64,000 nucleotides of DNA from Sphingomonas sp. SUN019. Lineage in GTDB: Bacteria; Pseudomonadota; Alphaproteobacteria; Sphingomonadales; Sphingomonadaceae. Under the pieces are notes generated by a model that saw only the letters and a list, made by a program, of their open reading frames with translations, was not told the origin of the DNA and searched no databases. Shown here piece by piece: positions 9,040 to 17,245 of this stretch. The translations under genes and the position numbers were made by a program. Location: assembly GCF_024758705.1 (NCBI RefSeq), contig NZ_CP096971.1, positions 2,170,001 to 2,234,000 of the forward strand, given 5' to 3'. How positions within the stretch are numbered: position 1 is the stretch's first letter; every line of letters begins with the position of its first letter.

Positions 9040-9181
9040 GCACGACGCACGCGGGATCGGTCAGCAGTGGCTGCATCTCGACGTTGAGTTGGAACGCGTT
9101 GCCCTGACTATGCGGCGGCTGGCCGAGAGTGCTGGCAGCGACCTGCACGTTCTGCGCACGCAGCGCCGCGACGATCTCGGT
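9040..9181 (-). pseudogene. Remnant of an RND multidrug-efflux permease gene
   Basis: On the minus strand, codons from 9181 read TEIVAALRAQNVQVAASTLG and continue into AFQLNVEMQPLLTDP. This is the well-known AcrB/MexF porter-domain stretch (compare the family pattern with ALRAQNVQVAAG). The fragment is bounded upstream by an in-frame TGA at 9184-9182, and downstream of LLTDP the similarity ends. No other part of the roughly 1,040-residue permease is visible nearby, so this is a small internal relic. The rest of 8748-9307 shows no convincing gene. Confidence 0.75.
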
Positions 9182-9307
9182 TCATCGCCGCCGCGCGGCC
9201 GAGTCGCCAGCCGCGATTCTCGGACGACCCGAGACAATCCCTCCCCCGTTCTCATTGGCGCGAGACCGTGCTTCACTAGTCAGCGGAACTGTGATGGTCG
9301 CGCCGGC

Positions 9308-9697
9308 CTAGCAGAAAGAATGCCCGGTCATGACATCCGGTGAATGCCGGAGCCGGGCCTTCCGCTCAATTGGCGGGGTTCCAGATTTCGCGAACCGGTC
9401 TTCGGCTTCGCCCGTGGCGCGGCCAAGGTTGGCGTGGAGCCGCCGCCGTCCGAACTTTAGGACGGCGAAGCTCAGCGACACGTAGTCGCGGCCCGAGGGC
9501 TCCGACCGCCGCGTCAATCCCGCGCCGGTCTCGACCCCGTCGGCAAGGACGCGGTAGTCGGGCTGGACGTCGCTCGCCTCGCTGCGATTGGCGACGATGT
9601 CGATGTCGATGTCGATGTCGGCACGGATGCTGAGCGTCTTCAGCCAGCCCTTGAACGACCCGTCGTCGTGCTTCGTCAAGTATCCGATGGCAGACAT
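9308..9697 (-). CDS. DUF736 family protein
   Basis: From the ATG at 9697 the product (129 residues) begins MSAIGYLTKHDDGSFKGWLK. It continues with the DUF736 hallmarks: an alternating IDIDIDI strand, a PDYRV motif, GLTRRSEPSGRDYVSLSF and a C-terminal LHANLG. DUF736 proteins are small, of unknown function and typically carried on plasmids and conjugative elements of alphaproteobacteria. The C-terminal 30 residues depart from the family and may be read-through into decayed sequence. Four tandem copies of a hexanucleotide at 9595-9618 encode the IDIDIDI stretch. The longer upstream reading frame is not favoured. Confidence 0.8.
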   Translation of the reverse strand: MSAIGYLTKHDDGSFKGWLKTLSIRADIDIDIDIVANRSEASDVQPDYRVLADGVETGAGLTRRSEPSGRDYVSLSFAVLKFGRRRLHANLGRATGEAEDRFAKSGTPPIERKARLRHSPDVMTGHSFC

Positions 9698-9771
9698 GCC
9701 AAGGCAGGGTCCAAGACGATTTATCAGAATCTTGCTGGCCAAAATACGCCGGGGTCGATTATGCGCGCGGC

Positions 9772-9906
9772 ATGCGAGCACAACGACAGGAGATGGCAAC
9801 GCGGGCGGCGAGGCTGCGGTCTGACGGACTGACGCTGAAACAGATTGCTCTTCGTATCGGCCGTAGCGAAGGCGAAGTGTCTAAACTCCTTCAGGCTAAG
9901 GCCTGA
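9772..9906 (+). CDS. Very small helix-turn-helix protein or fragment
   Basis: A 44-codon frame opens at ATG 9772 and reads MRAQRQEMATRAARLRSDGL followed by TLKQIALRIGRSEGEVSKLL. The second half has the pattern of a helix-turn-helix (TLKQIALRIGRSEGEVSKLL), as in the C-terminal domains of resolvases and small transcriptional regulators. It could be a genuine small DNA-binding protein or the tail of a lost recombinase or regulator. It is divergent from the DUF736 gene, with only 74 nt between them. An alternative ATG at 9793 follows an AGGAG with no spacing. Confidence 0.45.
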   Translation: MRAQRQEMATRAARLRSDGLTLKQIALRIGRSEGEVSKLLQAKA

Positions 9907-10010
9907 ACATCAGTGCTGCTAATCTGTTCACCGTTAACTCACTCGGCCCAAAAGCCCGTCGCTTGGTTCAAGCCGTTTGATTGCTTAAATCGACGATCGG
10001 AGACAGAAGC

Positions 10011-10334
10011 ATGAAACCGGCACTGATAAGCGCCATGATTGCGTGCTTAACCCTCACATCGGCTGGCGTGGCACAGGTCCGCTCGGTGCGCGACACCGCG
10101 ACGGCCTACGGTGCACGGCTTGATGCCGCGGGGCAGCCCAGGATTCCTAAGCAAAATCGAGTGAACAATCGAATCGACAGCCGGATCGATAATAGGCTTA
10201 GTCTGCGGATGGAGCGATACAGGCCTAATAATACGAACAATCCCGCCGCAGACTTTGAGGTCGCGACGGACGATAAATCCCGCGCTACGCCCATCATCGC
10301 GCCCCCGTCCCAGCAAGATGACGAGAGACAGTGA
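10011..10334 (+). CDS. Small secreted protein, function unknown
   Basis: The 107-residue product starts at the ATG at 10011 (MKPALISAMIACLTLTSAGVA), preceded by a GGAG Shine-Dalgarno. The first 22 residues are a typical signal peptide, with probable cleavage after AGVAQ. The mature part is hydrophilic and rich in Arg, Asn and Asp (NRVNNRIDSRIDNRLSLRME), suggesting a disordered or coiled periplasmic protein. No family is recognised. It lies within the decayed accessory patch. Confidence 0.6.
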   Translation: MKPALISAMIACLTLTSAGVAQVRSVRDTATAYGARLDAAGQPRIPKQNRVNNRIDSRIDNRLSLRMERYRPNNTNNPAADFEVATDDKSRATPIIAPPSQQDDERQ

Positions 10335-10489
10335 ACAATCCGGCATTGCCGATACTTCGACATGCCGCGCGCTTGGGCGTTAAAGTCGACCCGATCGCGG
10401 AAAAGCGGTTGTTTTCTGAAGCGAACCATTTCCGTTAACAAGCATCGACTATGCCGAAACCTTGCGGCGGGGCGCAGGAAAAGCGCGTT

Positions 10490-10603
10490 ATGCTTCGCCT
10501 CTCCTATCCAACCTTCATCGATATCCCAGCGCTCGACCGCTATCGTGCCATCGCGGTGCTAGCGGTAGTGGCGTTTCACCTCGGCATATTTCCAATCAGA
10601 TAG
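10490..10603 (+). pseudogene. N-terminal stub of an acyltransferase-3 (OafA-like) gene
   Basis: From the ATG at 10490 the frame encodes 37 residues containing DIPALDRYRAIAVLAVVAFH and then LGI, ending at TAG 10601-10603. The pattern PALD-x-x-RAIAVLxVVxFH is the first-helix signature of membrane O-acyltransferases (acyltransferase family 3), which are normally 350-650 residues. Only the first membrane helix survives, so this is a truncated relic. A complete family member exists at 21749-22813. Confidence 0.75.
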
Positions 10604-10622
10604 ATGGGAGTGCCGTTGTTCC

Positions 10623-11159
10623 GTGCCCATTGGGCTTCCTGATGACGCGCCCCTAGTGTCAAAGGCGCGCGCGCCCGCCCGCCTGATCCTATCTCATCGA
10701 GTTTACTGGGGCGATCAGACGATCACGCTGGGCGGCGGCACCGACGTGCTGACGCTGGACCGCTCCTACAGCGCCTTCGCCATCGGCAACCCGACCCGCG
10801 TCACCGACTTCGCGACCGGCGCCGACACGCTCAGCATCGACCAGTATCTCGCCGACGCGCTGGTCGGCTGGGACAAGGCCACCAATCCGTTCGCCACCGG
10901 GCGCCTCAAGCTGGTCCGGTCGGGCAGCGACACATTGCTCCGGCTCGACCGCGACGGCAGCGCTGGCACCGGCTACGCCCTCGACACCCTCCTCACCTTC
11001 GCCAACACCATCGCCGCCAGCTTCACCGCCAAAGATCTCGGCTATGCTCCAGTATCGTCTCTAGCAACGACGTTGACGACGGATGCCGGTGCATTGGAAA
11101 TAGCGCATACCTTCGGAAACGCAGTTGCTTATCCTCACGACGTGTTCGGATTGTATTGA
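10623..11159 (+). pseudogene. C-terminal fragment of an RTX-type secreted protein
   Basis: From about 10690 the frame shows GGGTDVLTLDRSYSAFAIGN, then TRVTDFATGADTLSIDQYL and a run ending SFTAKDLGY. This is the layout of the type I secretion C-terminal target domain (the block that follows GGxGxD calcium-binding repeats in RTX adhesins and hydrolases). The repeats and all catalytic or adhesive domains that should precede it are missing, and no type I secretion genes are nearby. The sequence upstream of about 10690 and the last 30 residues look unrelated. It is a 3-prime gene fragment brought here by deletion or recombination. Confidence 0.7.
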
Positions 11160-11589
11160 ACGGTCGTAGAATTGCGTTGTGCGGGTGGAGGCATGGCTGG
11201 CTGTTAGCGCAGCGCACTCCAGCGTTCCGCCATTCTTCAGATTCGCGGTGAGCCCGGTCGCGCGAAACGAAGGGTTGCCGATGACGGTCGCGATACCTGC
11301 CGCGGCCGCCCGCCTGCGCGCTATCTGATACGCGTCCGTCGGGGGCAGAGGGGTGATGCTCAGACGCCCGGCGCCGCGCGCGACGATGCGGAAGAGCGGC
11401 CCCCTGCGATCCTGCGCACTTCGGTAGCAGCGAGCGCGTGCGTACACGCACCCTCGCACGCCTGCGGTCCGCGTGAATCCCGCCATCGCATCTGCTGCAG
11501 CTAACGCGCGATTAACCTTGATGGACTAGCGATCTGCATCGTTCGACTCACGATCGCGCCCGTCGAACGGCGAGCATACAGGAGGACGC
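11160..11589. other. Gap without a convincing gene
   Basis: A minus-strand frame (11486-11061, 141 codons) is open through this gap. Its middle part (GPLFRIVARGAGRLSITPLP and ATVIGNPSFRATGL) has a plausible protein-like composition. It may be a relic of a cell-envelope protein but no family is recognised, and its end overlaps the RTX fragment. The last 60 nt lead into the polymerase gene at 11590. Confidence 0.4.
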
Positions 11590-12900
11590 GTGGGACGCGC
11601 GACGACGGTAAAGACATCCATAGCGCGGCTGGGGCTGTTCGGTTGGCTGGGTATCGTGGTCGGCATCGTCATGCCAATGCTCTCGGCGCTGATGTACCCG
11701 GTGTATATGCATCAGATGCAGCCGGGCTGGGCGGAATGGACCCGCCTGATGGAACTGCCGTTCGTCGCCTGCGAATTGGCGATCGTCCATGTCGCGATCC
11801 GGGCCGGATATCGCGACGCGCTGATCCTGGAAAAACTATCCAAGGACGTCATCGTCGCATTCGTCCTGCTGCTCGTCGGGCTGACCGTCAGCAGCCTACT
11901 ATTCTCCAAAAACGTGCCCGCGTCGATCACGCTTTCGATCACCACCCTGATCCACCTGCGGTTCGGCGCAGCGGTCTTCTTTCTGGCGCGATCGGAACGC
12001 GACGGCGACATCCGCTCGCTCTTCTCCCATTTCGAACCTGGCCTTGGCATCGGGCTCGTCGCGCTCACGATCCTGACCGTATGGAAATTCCAGCTTCCGC
12101 CCCCCGAATGGACGGTGCCGGGCGGTCACATCGAATGGGCGTCGGCGTTGCCGGGCTTCATCAACGTACGCCACTTCGGCTCCTGGACCGGCGCGATCGC
12201 CGCGGGCCTGATGGTAGCATTGCTCTACGGCAAGAGGGAACAGGCGCGCGTCACAAGCCTGTTCTACCTGCTGGCCGCGGGACTGACGTGCTGGTCAGGG
12301 ACGCGCGCGGCGGTTCTGGCCATGGCGGTCGTGGGACTGATCGCGATCGTCAGCCTGCGCCGCCTGCCCCACATTCGAGCGTTGGTTCGCGTCGGTGGGT
12401 TGAGTGTGCTGGCGATGCTTGGCGCGATCGTGTTCTCGCCCGATCTGCCGGAGTTTTCCCTGTTCGTAAAAGAGGATATTGCCAGCGTTGACGCCATGGC
12501 TTCGGGGCGGCTCGAATTGTGGCACGACACGTTCTTCCGCTGGCTCGATGCTCCTTTGTTTGGGTGGGGTTCCGGATCTACCTTCTGGGAGGTCAACATC
12601 GGTTGGGCGCATACACAGCCGCACAACGCAGTCCTGCAATTCCTGATTTCATGGGGGATCGTCGGGGCCGCCGGCGCCCTGTGGTTGCTCGTCCGCGCCA
12701 TCGTCGCGACGCATCGGACCGGGATGGAGGACGACGAACTGCGCCCACTCACCGCAACGCTCTATTCGTTGCTGTTCATGAGCCTGCTGGAGGGGATGCT
12801 CTACTATCCGCGGTTCATCATGCTCATCATGATCGGCTTCGCCGTCCTGTTCGCCGCGCGCGGTGATGCGGGTAGCCGCTGCGGGCGGGCGGGCGCTTGA
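11590..12900 (+). CDS. O-antigen polymerase/ligase family membrane protein (Wzy-like 1)
   Basis: A polytopic inner-membrane protein of 436 residues with about 10-12 hydrophobic segments. The periplasmic loop characteristic of the O-antigen ligase/polymerase family is seen in GRLELWHDTFFRWLDAPLFG and in HTQPHNAVLQFLISWGIVGA, with the conserved HN. The family either polymerises undecaprenyl-linked repeat units (Wzy) or ligates glycan to lipid A core (WaaL). The start is GTG at 11590, decided by the strong AGGAGG 5 nt upstream. It is the leftmost gene of the EPS locus, on the opposite strand to most of it, and is convergent with the coupled gene at 13037. Confidence 0.85.
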   Translation: MGRATTVKTSIARLGLFGWLGIVVGIVMPMLSALMYPVYMHQMQPGWAEWTRLMELPFVACELAIVHVAIRAGYRDALILEKLSKDVIVAFVLLLVGLTVSSLLFSKNVPASITLSITTLIHLRFGAAVFFLARSERDGDIRSLFSHFEPGLGIGLVALTILTVWKFQLPPPEWTVPGGHIEWASALPGFINVRHFGSWTGAIAAGLMVALLYGKREQARVTSLFYLLAAGLTCWSGTRAAVLAMAVVGLIAIVSLRRLPHIRALVRVGGLSVLAMLGAIVFSPDLPEFSLFVKEDIASVDAMASGRLELWHDTFFRWLDAPLFGWGSGSTFWEVNIGWAHTQPHNAVLQFLISWGIVGAAGALWLLVRAIVATHRTGMEDDELRPLTATLYSLLFMSLLEGMLYYPRFIMLIMIGFAVLFAARGDAGSRCGRAGA

Positions 12901-13036
12901 GTATGCTTGTAAATTCCGCCCGGCGCATTCTATTCAGTACGACACGTCGCGACATTGCGCTACCGGGTCGGGTCGCTATCAACGCTTGGTAATTTGAACC
13001 GGTAGAATGAGCGACATCGGCATAGTCTGCTGCCGA

Positions 13037-14269
13037 TCATGGCAAGGGAGCGAGTTGCACCCGATCGATTTGACCCGATACACCCGAGGTGGCGCTGGAC
13101 GGTCGAGCGAACAACGTGAGCACTTGGACCGGGCAACCCGCGGGGACGTAGAACCGACCAGCGAAAACGCCGTCGGCCTGCGCCGACCGAGGCATGTCCA
13201 CACGCCCAAGTTCACGGCCCCCACTACATACTAGCGTCCAGTAAGGAAGGGATTCGCGCGGTTGGTCTAGGTTCATGCTGTGACCCGAGAGACGATAGCT
13301 GCCAGGTAGCAGCAGCTGCACTTGCTGTAGCAAGGCTCCTCCAACAGTCGGCGAAACCGCGAAATCGAAAAAGCTTCCCGCCGCGCTGCGCTGGATTGAC
13401 GTGCTGCCTCCCGCAACATCGACAACATTCCAATCCAGCGGGGAAGGCGCATCCAGCACCGCGGCAAACCGCGGGTCGCGTGATCTCTGACGGTCGGCGC
13501 TACGCCGCATCCGTGCATAATAGGACCATGCCCGGTCGATCTGCCCCTTCTGTATCAGGGCGTTGATGACCGCGCCTTGCGCCATGCCCGAAACCGGCAC
13601 CGACGCATGGTGCAATCTGGAGAACAAGCTGGCCGTCGCCTCCACGTCCGGGCCTTGCGTTCCCACATAATTAATGAAGCTGTCCGCCCACGTCGGCTTC
13701 GCCGCCAAGGTGCGCGTGAGGGCCTTCTGGATAGCGGGATCGGCGATCGCTGCAGCTAGGATTGGAAACAAAACGTCTGCAGCCGTACGCGATGTCCGCA
13801 ACGCGATATCGTACTGCCGTATCGCGCCGGTTATGTCGCCGCGGCCAACGGCATCCTCAATCGCCCACAATTGGACCACAAGTTCACGACGCGACAATCG
13901 TTGCGCGTAAATAAACAGTCGCCGCGCGGCGGCGGTATCACCGCGCGCCTGGGTGTCGATCCCCAACGCCGACGCCGCCAGGACAGTTGTGGGATCAGTA
14001 CGCAGAGCGGTTCTGGCAAGGGTGTCGGCACGTTGGCGATCCGCAGCCGACGCTTGCGGATCAACTACGAGCCGCTGCGCGAACGTGGCGTTGATGCGAG
14101 CATCTCCCGGCGCCAACCCGTGCGCACGCGCGGGATCGGTACTGCGCAGCACACGCGCCAACGCGCCGGTAACCGCAAAATAGCCCAGCACGGCGAACGC
14201 CACCGCCAGAAGGCCACGCACACCCCATTCCACCACGGAACGCTGCGACAAGCCTGACCGATCTGCCAT
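13037..14269 (-). CDS. Membrane-anchored helical-repeat protein of the EPS locus
   Basis: The 410-residue protein has one N-terminal membrane helix (about residues 16-38). An alpha-helical region rich in A, R and D follows (about 45-240), resembling degenerate tetratricopeptide repeats (NATFAQRLVVDPQASAADRQ; AARRLFIYAQRL). A C-terminal beta-rich region (about 290-410) includes LLPGSYRLSGHSMNL and resembles a carbohydrate-binding sandwich. Function is unknown. Its ATG overlaps the stop of the tyrosine-kinase gene (TGATG), so it is translationally coupled to polysaccharide export. It may be a periplasmic assembly factor. Confidence 0.7.
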   Translation of the reverse strand: MADRSGLSQRSVVEWGVRGLLAVAFAVLGYFAVTGALARVLRSTDPARAHGLAPGDARINATFAQRLVVDPQASAADRQRADTLARTALRTDPTTVLAASALGIDTQARGDTAAARRLFIYAQRLSRRELVVQLWAIEDAVGRGDITGAIRQYDIALRTSRTAADVLFPILAAAIADPAIQKALTRTLAAKPTWADSFINYVGTQGPDVEATASLFSRLHHASVPVSGMAQGAVINALIQKGQIDRAWSYYARMRRSADRQRSRDPRFAAVLDAPSPLDWNVVDVAGGSTSIQRSAAGSFFDFAVSPTVGGALLQQVQLLLPGSYRLSGHSMNLDQPRESLPYWTLVCSGGRELGRVDMPRSAQADGVFAGRFYVPAGCPVQVLTLFARPSSATSGVSGQIDRVQLAPLP

Positions 14270-16482
14270 CAGCCGGACGCCTTGGCTCCGTCGTCACGGC
14301 CATAGCCATAGCCGTATTCATAGCCATAACCGTAGTGCGCCTTGCGCGCCTCGAACTTGGTCAGAACGCCGCCGACCACCCGCGCGTTCGCGCTGGCAAG
14401 ACGACCAAGCGCGGTCTTCACCATACTGGACCGGATGCCATGCGATTCAACGGCATAGATTACGCCTTCGACCCGACTGGCGATCAGCGGAGCATCGGCC
14501 AGGCCCATGACCGGCGGCGAATCGATCACCACGTGATCAAACTTCTCAAGGAGGCGCTCGATCAAGAGTGACAGACGGCTGCCGGTCAGCAGTTCAGCGG
14601 CATTGGGGGGGAGCGGCCCAGCCGACATCGCCGTGAAGCCGAGATCGCTCATCTGGAATGTGAGCGCGTCGATATTGTCCTGGCCTGACAGGAAGTTGCT
14701 AAGGCCATGGTCATGATTGACGCCACCCAGATGATGAACGGACGGCGAGCGCATGTCACCGTCGACCAAGATGACATTGCGTCCCGCCCGCGCGAGCGTC
14801 GTCGCCAACGCCAGAGCCGTGGTCGACTTACCTTCTGCCGGTCGCGTTGAGGTGACAGCGAGTGATCGCGGCACGCCATGTTCTGTCGTGAAGGCGAGAT
14901 TGGTCTGCACCGCCAGATAAGCATCAAACATGTCGGACTTGCGATCGAGCAGCGCCTCCTTCGGCGTTCCACTATCCAGCTTGGGCACCGAACCGAGCAA
15001 TGGCAGGCCCAACTGCCGTTCCACCTCGCTCGGATCGGCGATCGCTTCGTCGATTTGCTCTAGCGCAAAGGCAAGTCCGGCACCCAGCACAAGCCCTGCA
15101 AGTAGCGCCACCGCCAGATTGATGATCAGCCGCGGACTGGAGGGCTGATCGGGCGCGCGAGCGGGATCGACGATGGAGATGTTGTTGACACCGACACCGC
15201 CGGCAACTCCGATTTCTTTGAAGCGCTGAAGCACGCCGTCATACAGCGCTCGATTGGTGTCCACCTCCTGCTGATAGATATTGTACTGAATACTGCGGCG
15301 GCGCAGATCCAGATAGCTGTCCTTGAGTTGATCGACCTTCACTCGCAGCGTCTGCTCGCGCTTGAGCGCCTCGCGATAATCACTTTCGAGCGAGCCTGAC
15401 ACGCGGCTTTCTTCACGCCCAATTGAGCGATCGAGCTGTTCAATCTGCGACTTTATGGCCTGCGCTGCAGGATACCCCGGCTCGAACTGGGTCATCAGGC
15501 GCTGATAGTCGGCAGCGAGTTCGGCGCGACGCTGTCGCAAATTGTTGATCGCCGGGTTGCGCAACGCTTCAGTCGATGCTCCTGCGCGCCCCGCCTGCTG
15601 ATAGCGCGCTTCGGTTTGGATGCGATCTGCGGTCGCTTGGCTCAGCGCCGCATTGAGCGTTGCCAGATCATCGGCCACAATCGAGCGTTCCGACGTTGTC
15701 TTGCCGTCTCCGCCTGCCTGCGACGGTAGATTGATGATGCGTTGCGTCGACGCGTAACCGACAAGCTGACGCTGTGATTCGTTCAGCCGGTCCTTGAGCT
15801 GGCCTAGCTGCTGCTGAAGCAGGTTGCGCCCATAAGAGGTTGCCTGCACTTTCCGCTCCAGATTGGTCTGGATGAAATTCTCCGCCCAAGCGTTCACTAC
15901 TTTTGCGGAGAAGTCTGGCGCGGGACTGGTGAAGCGAATCTCGACTAGGCGCGACAACCGCGCTGGTTCAACCTGCAGGTGATCACGAAGCACCTTGCCG
16001 GCGATGCGCTGGCGCTCTTCCCGGCCCGTCGCGGGGTATCGGCCGTTCACCGATTGAAACATGGGTCCATCATCCTGGACGCCAAACAGCTCGAAAAATT
16101 TGGGATCGTCCACCAGACGCAGCTGACTAGCGACCCGTTCCGCCAGTGAACGTGACTGCAAAAGTCCGTATTGCGTCTGATAGAATTCCTGATCGGCGAC
16201 GCTGGCTTCTTGCTCAACGCCTTGAAAGTTCGTGACCTTATCGGATTCCCGTGAAATTTCGACGGTCGTTTCCGCTGTGTATTTCGGCGTCATCAACAGC
16301 GTGACGATCAGCCCAAGCAGGACCGACGTGACGACCGCGCCTAGGATGACGTAGCGCCAGCGCATCGCAATCCGCAAATACTGACGAATGAGCGGCATGC
16401 GGTCGGCGTCAGATAATGGATCTGCCACGACCGGCCGACTGCCCGGCGCGGTGCTTCGCAAATTGGGTGTGACCAAATTCAT
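14269..16482 (-). CDS. Polysaccharide co-polymerase with BY-type tyrosine autokinase (Wzc-like)
   Basis: This 737-residue protein controls chain length and export of extracellular polysaccharide. The N-terminal Wzz domain has a membrane helix at about residues 38-60. A long periplasmic coiled-coil (roughly 90-430) with the GNVR segment is followed by a second helix near 455-480. A cytoplasmic ATPase then carries Walker A STRPAEGKSTT (about 541-552), Walker A-prime VILVDGDMRSP and Walker B HVVIDSPPVMG. The C-terminal tail HYGYGYEYGYGYG is a tyrosine cluster for autophosphorylation. The start ATG at 16482 lies 13 nt after the Wza gene; the frame is open further upstream. Confidence 0.93.
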   Translation of the reverse strand: MNLVTPNLRSTAPGSRPVVADPLSDADRMPLIRQYLRIAMRWRYVILGAVVTSVLLGLIVTLLMTPKYTAETTVEISRESDKVTNFQGVEQEASVADQEFYQTQYGLLQSRSLAERVASQLRLVDDPKFFELFGVQDDGPMFQSVNGRYPATGREERQRIAGKVLRDHLQVEPARLSRLVEIRFTSPAPDFSAKVVNAWAENFIQTNLERKVQATSYGRNLLQQQLGQLKDRLNESQRQLVGYASTQRIINLPSQAGGDGKTTSERSIVADDLATLNAALSQATADRIQTEARYQQAGRAGASTEALRNPAINNLRQRRAELAADYQRLMTQFEPGYPAAQAIKSQIEQLDRSIGREESRVSGSLESDYREALKREQTLRVKVDQLKDSYLDLRRRSIQYNIYQQEVDTNRALYDGVLQRFKEIGVAGGVGVNNISIVDPARAPDQPSSPRLIINLAVALLAGLVLGAGLAFALEQIDEAIADPSEVERQLGLPLLGSVPKLDSGTPKEALLDRKSDMFDAYLAVQTNLAFTTEHGVPRSLAVTSTRPAEGKSTTALALATTLARAGRNVILVDGDMRSPSVHHLGGVNHDHGLSNFLSGQDNIDALTFQMSDLGFTAMSAGPLPPNAAELLTGSRLSLLIERLLEKFDHVVIDSPPVMGLADAPLIASRVEGVIYAVESHGIRSSMVKTALGRLASANARVVGGVLTKFEARKAHYGYGYEYGYGYGRDDGAKASG

Positions 16483-16495
16483 GTAGATGCGCGCC

Positions 16496-17206
16496 TTATT
16501 GCAGAATCGCGATGAGTGGCGCCGCCAAAACCGGAGACAGCGAAACGAAGTCGCGGAACAACCGGCGCTGAGGTGAATCACCGACGAGGATCACGTCGTT
16601 CGCATAAATGGCCGGATCTTCATAAGCGCCGCGGCGAATCGCAGCGACGTTGTACAGCCCGGCCATCTTGCGCCCGTCCACTGTGCGCAGGATGACGACA
16701 TCGTCCTGCCGCGCGAATTCCGACAGGCCCTTGGCAGAGGCGATGACCCGCAGCAATGTCATCTGGTTGGTTACGGGGTACAGGCCCGGTTCCACGACCT
16801 GACCATCAATAGTGACGACCTGGCTGACCGAGCTTTTGATATTGACCGTCACGTCCGGATTGCGGACGTAGCGGCCGCGCAACGTCGCCTCGATCACGTC
16901 AGCCAGCTCGGCCGATGTCCTTCCGCGCGCATCGATCGTTCCGGCCAGCGGCATCGCGATGCGGCCGCTGGCGTCCACCTGCATTTCACGGCTGAGCTCG
17001 GGGATGTTGAAGACATCGACCTGGATCGTGTCGAGCGGCCCAATCAGGGACGGGCGATCCGATGCGGTCAAATCGCTCCGCTCGGGAGCGGGCAGCGTGC
17101 CGCTGTCGGACACCACGGTCAGCCGCGACGACGATTCCAGCGGCTTCCTGCCCCCACATGCAGACAGCACCATCGCCAGCAGAAAAAGAGTACAAAACTT
17201 TCGCAT
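16496..17206 (-). CDS. Outer-membrane polysaccharide export lipoprotein (Wza/GumB-like)
   Basis: This 236-residue lipoprotein has the lipobox LSAC (C17) and then a polysaccharide-export domain (about residues 50-130: GPLDTIQVDVFNIPELSREM). One SLBB-type domain follows (about 135-215: VTIDGQVVEPGLYPV). The length matches GumB/small Wza proteins, which form an outer-membrane channel or partner for chain export with the Wzc-like protein encoded next. The C-terminal hydrophobic stretch LSPVLAAPLIAILQ could be the membrane-spanning helix. It sits between Wzy-like 2 and Wzc in the same leftward operon. Confidence 0.92.
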   Translation of the reverse strand: MRKFCTLFLLAMVLSACGGRKPLESSSRLTVVSDSGTLPAPERSDLTASDRPSLIGPLDTIQVDVFNIPELSREMQVDASGRIAMPLAGTIDARGRTSAELADVIEATLRGRYVRNPDVTVNIKSSVSQVVTIDGQVVEPGLYPVTNQMTLLRVIASAKGLSEFARQDDVVILRTVDGRKMAGLYNVAAIRRGAYEDPAIYANDVILVGDSPQRRLFRDFVSLSPVLAAPLIAILQ

Positions 17207-17245
17207 GTGCTTAAAAATATTCCGGACTGGGGAAATGGGCGGGGG

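Noticed and set aside
8849..9343. Plus-strand frame of 164 codons in the decayed patch
   Set aside because: The minus strand carries RND-permease-like codons here and the plus frame has no protein-like pattern.
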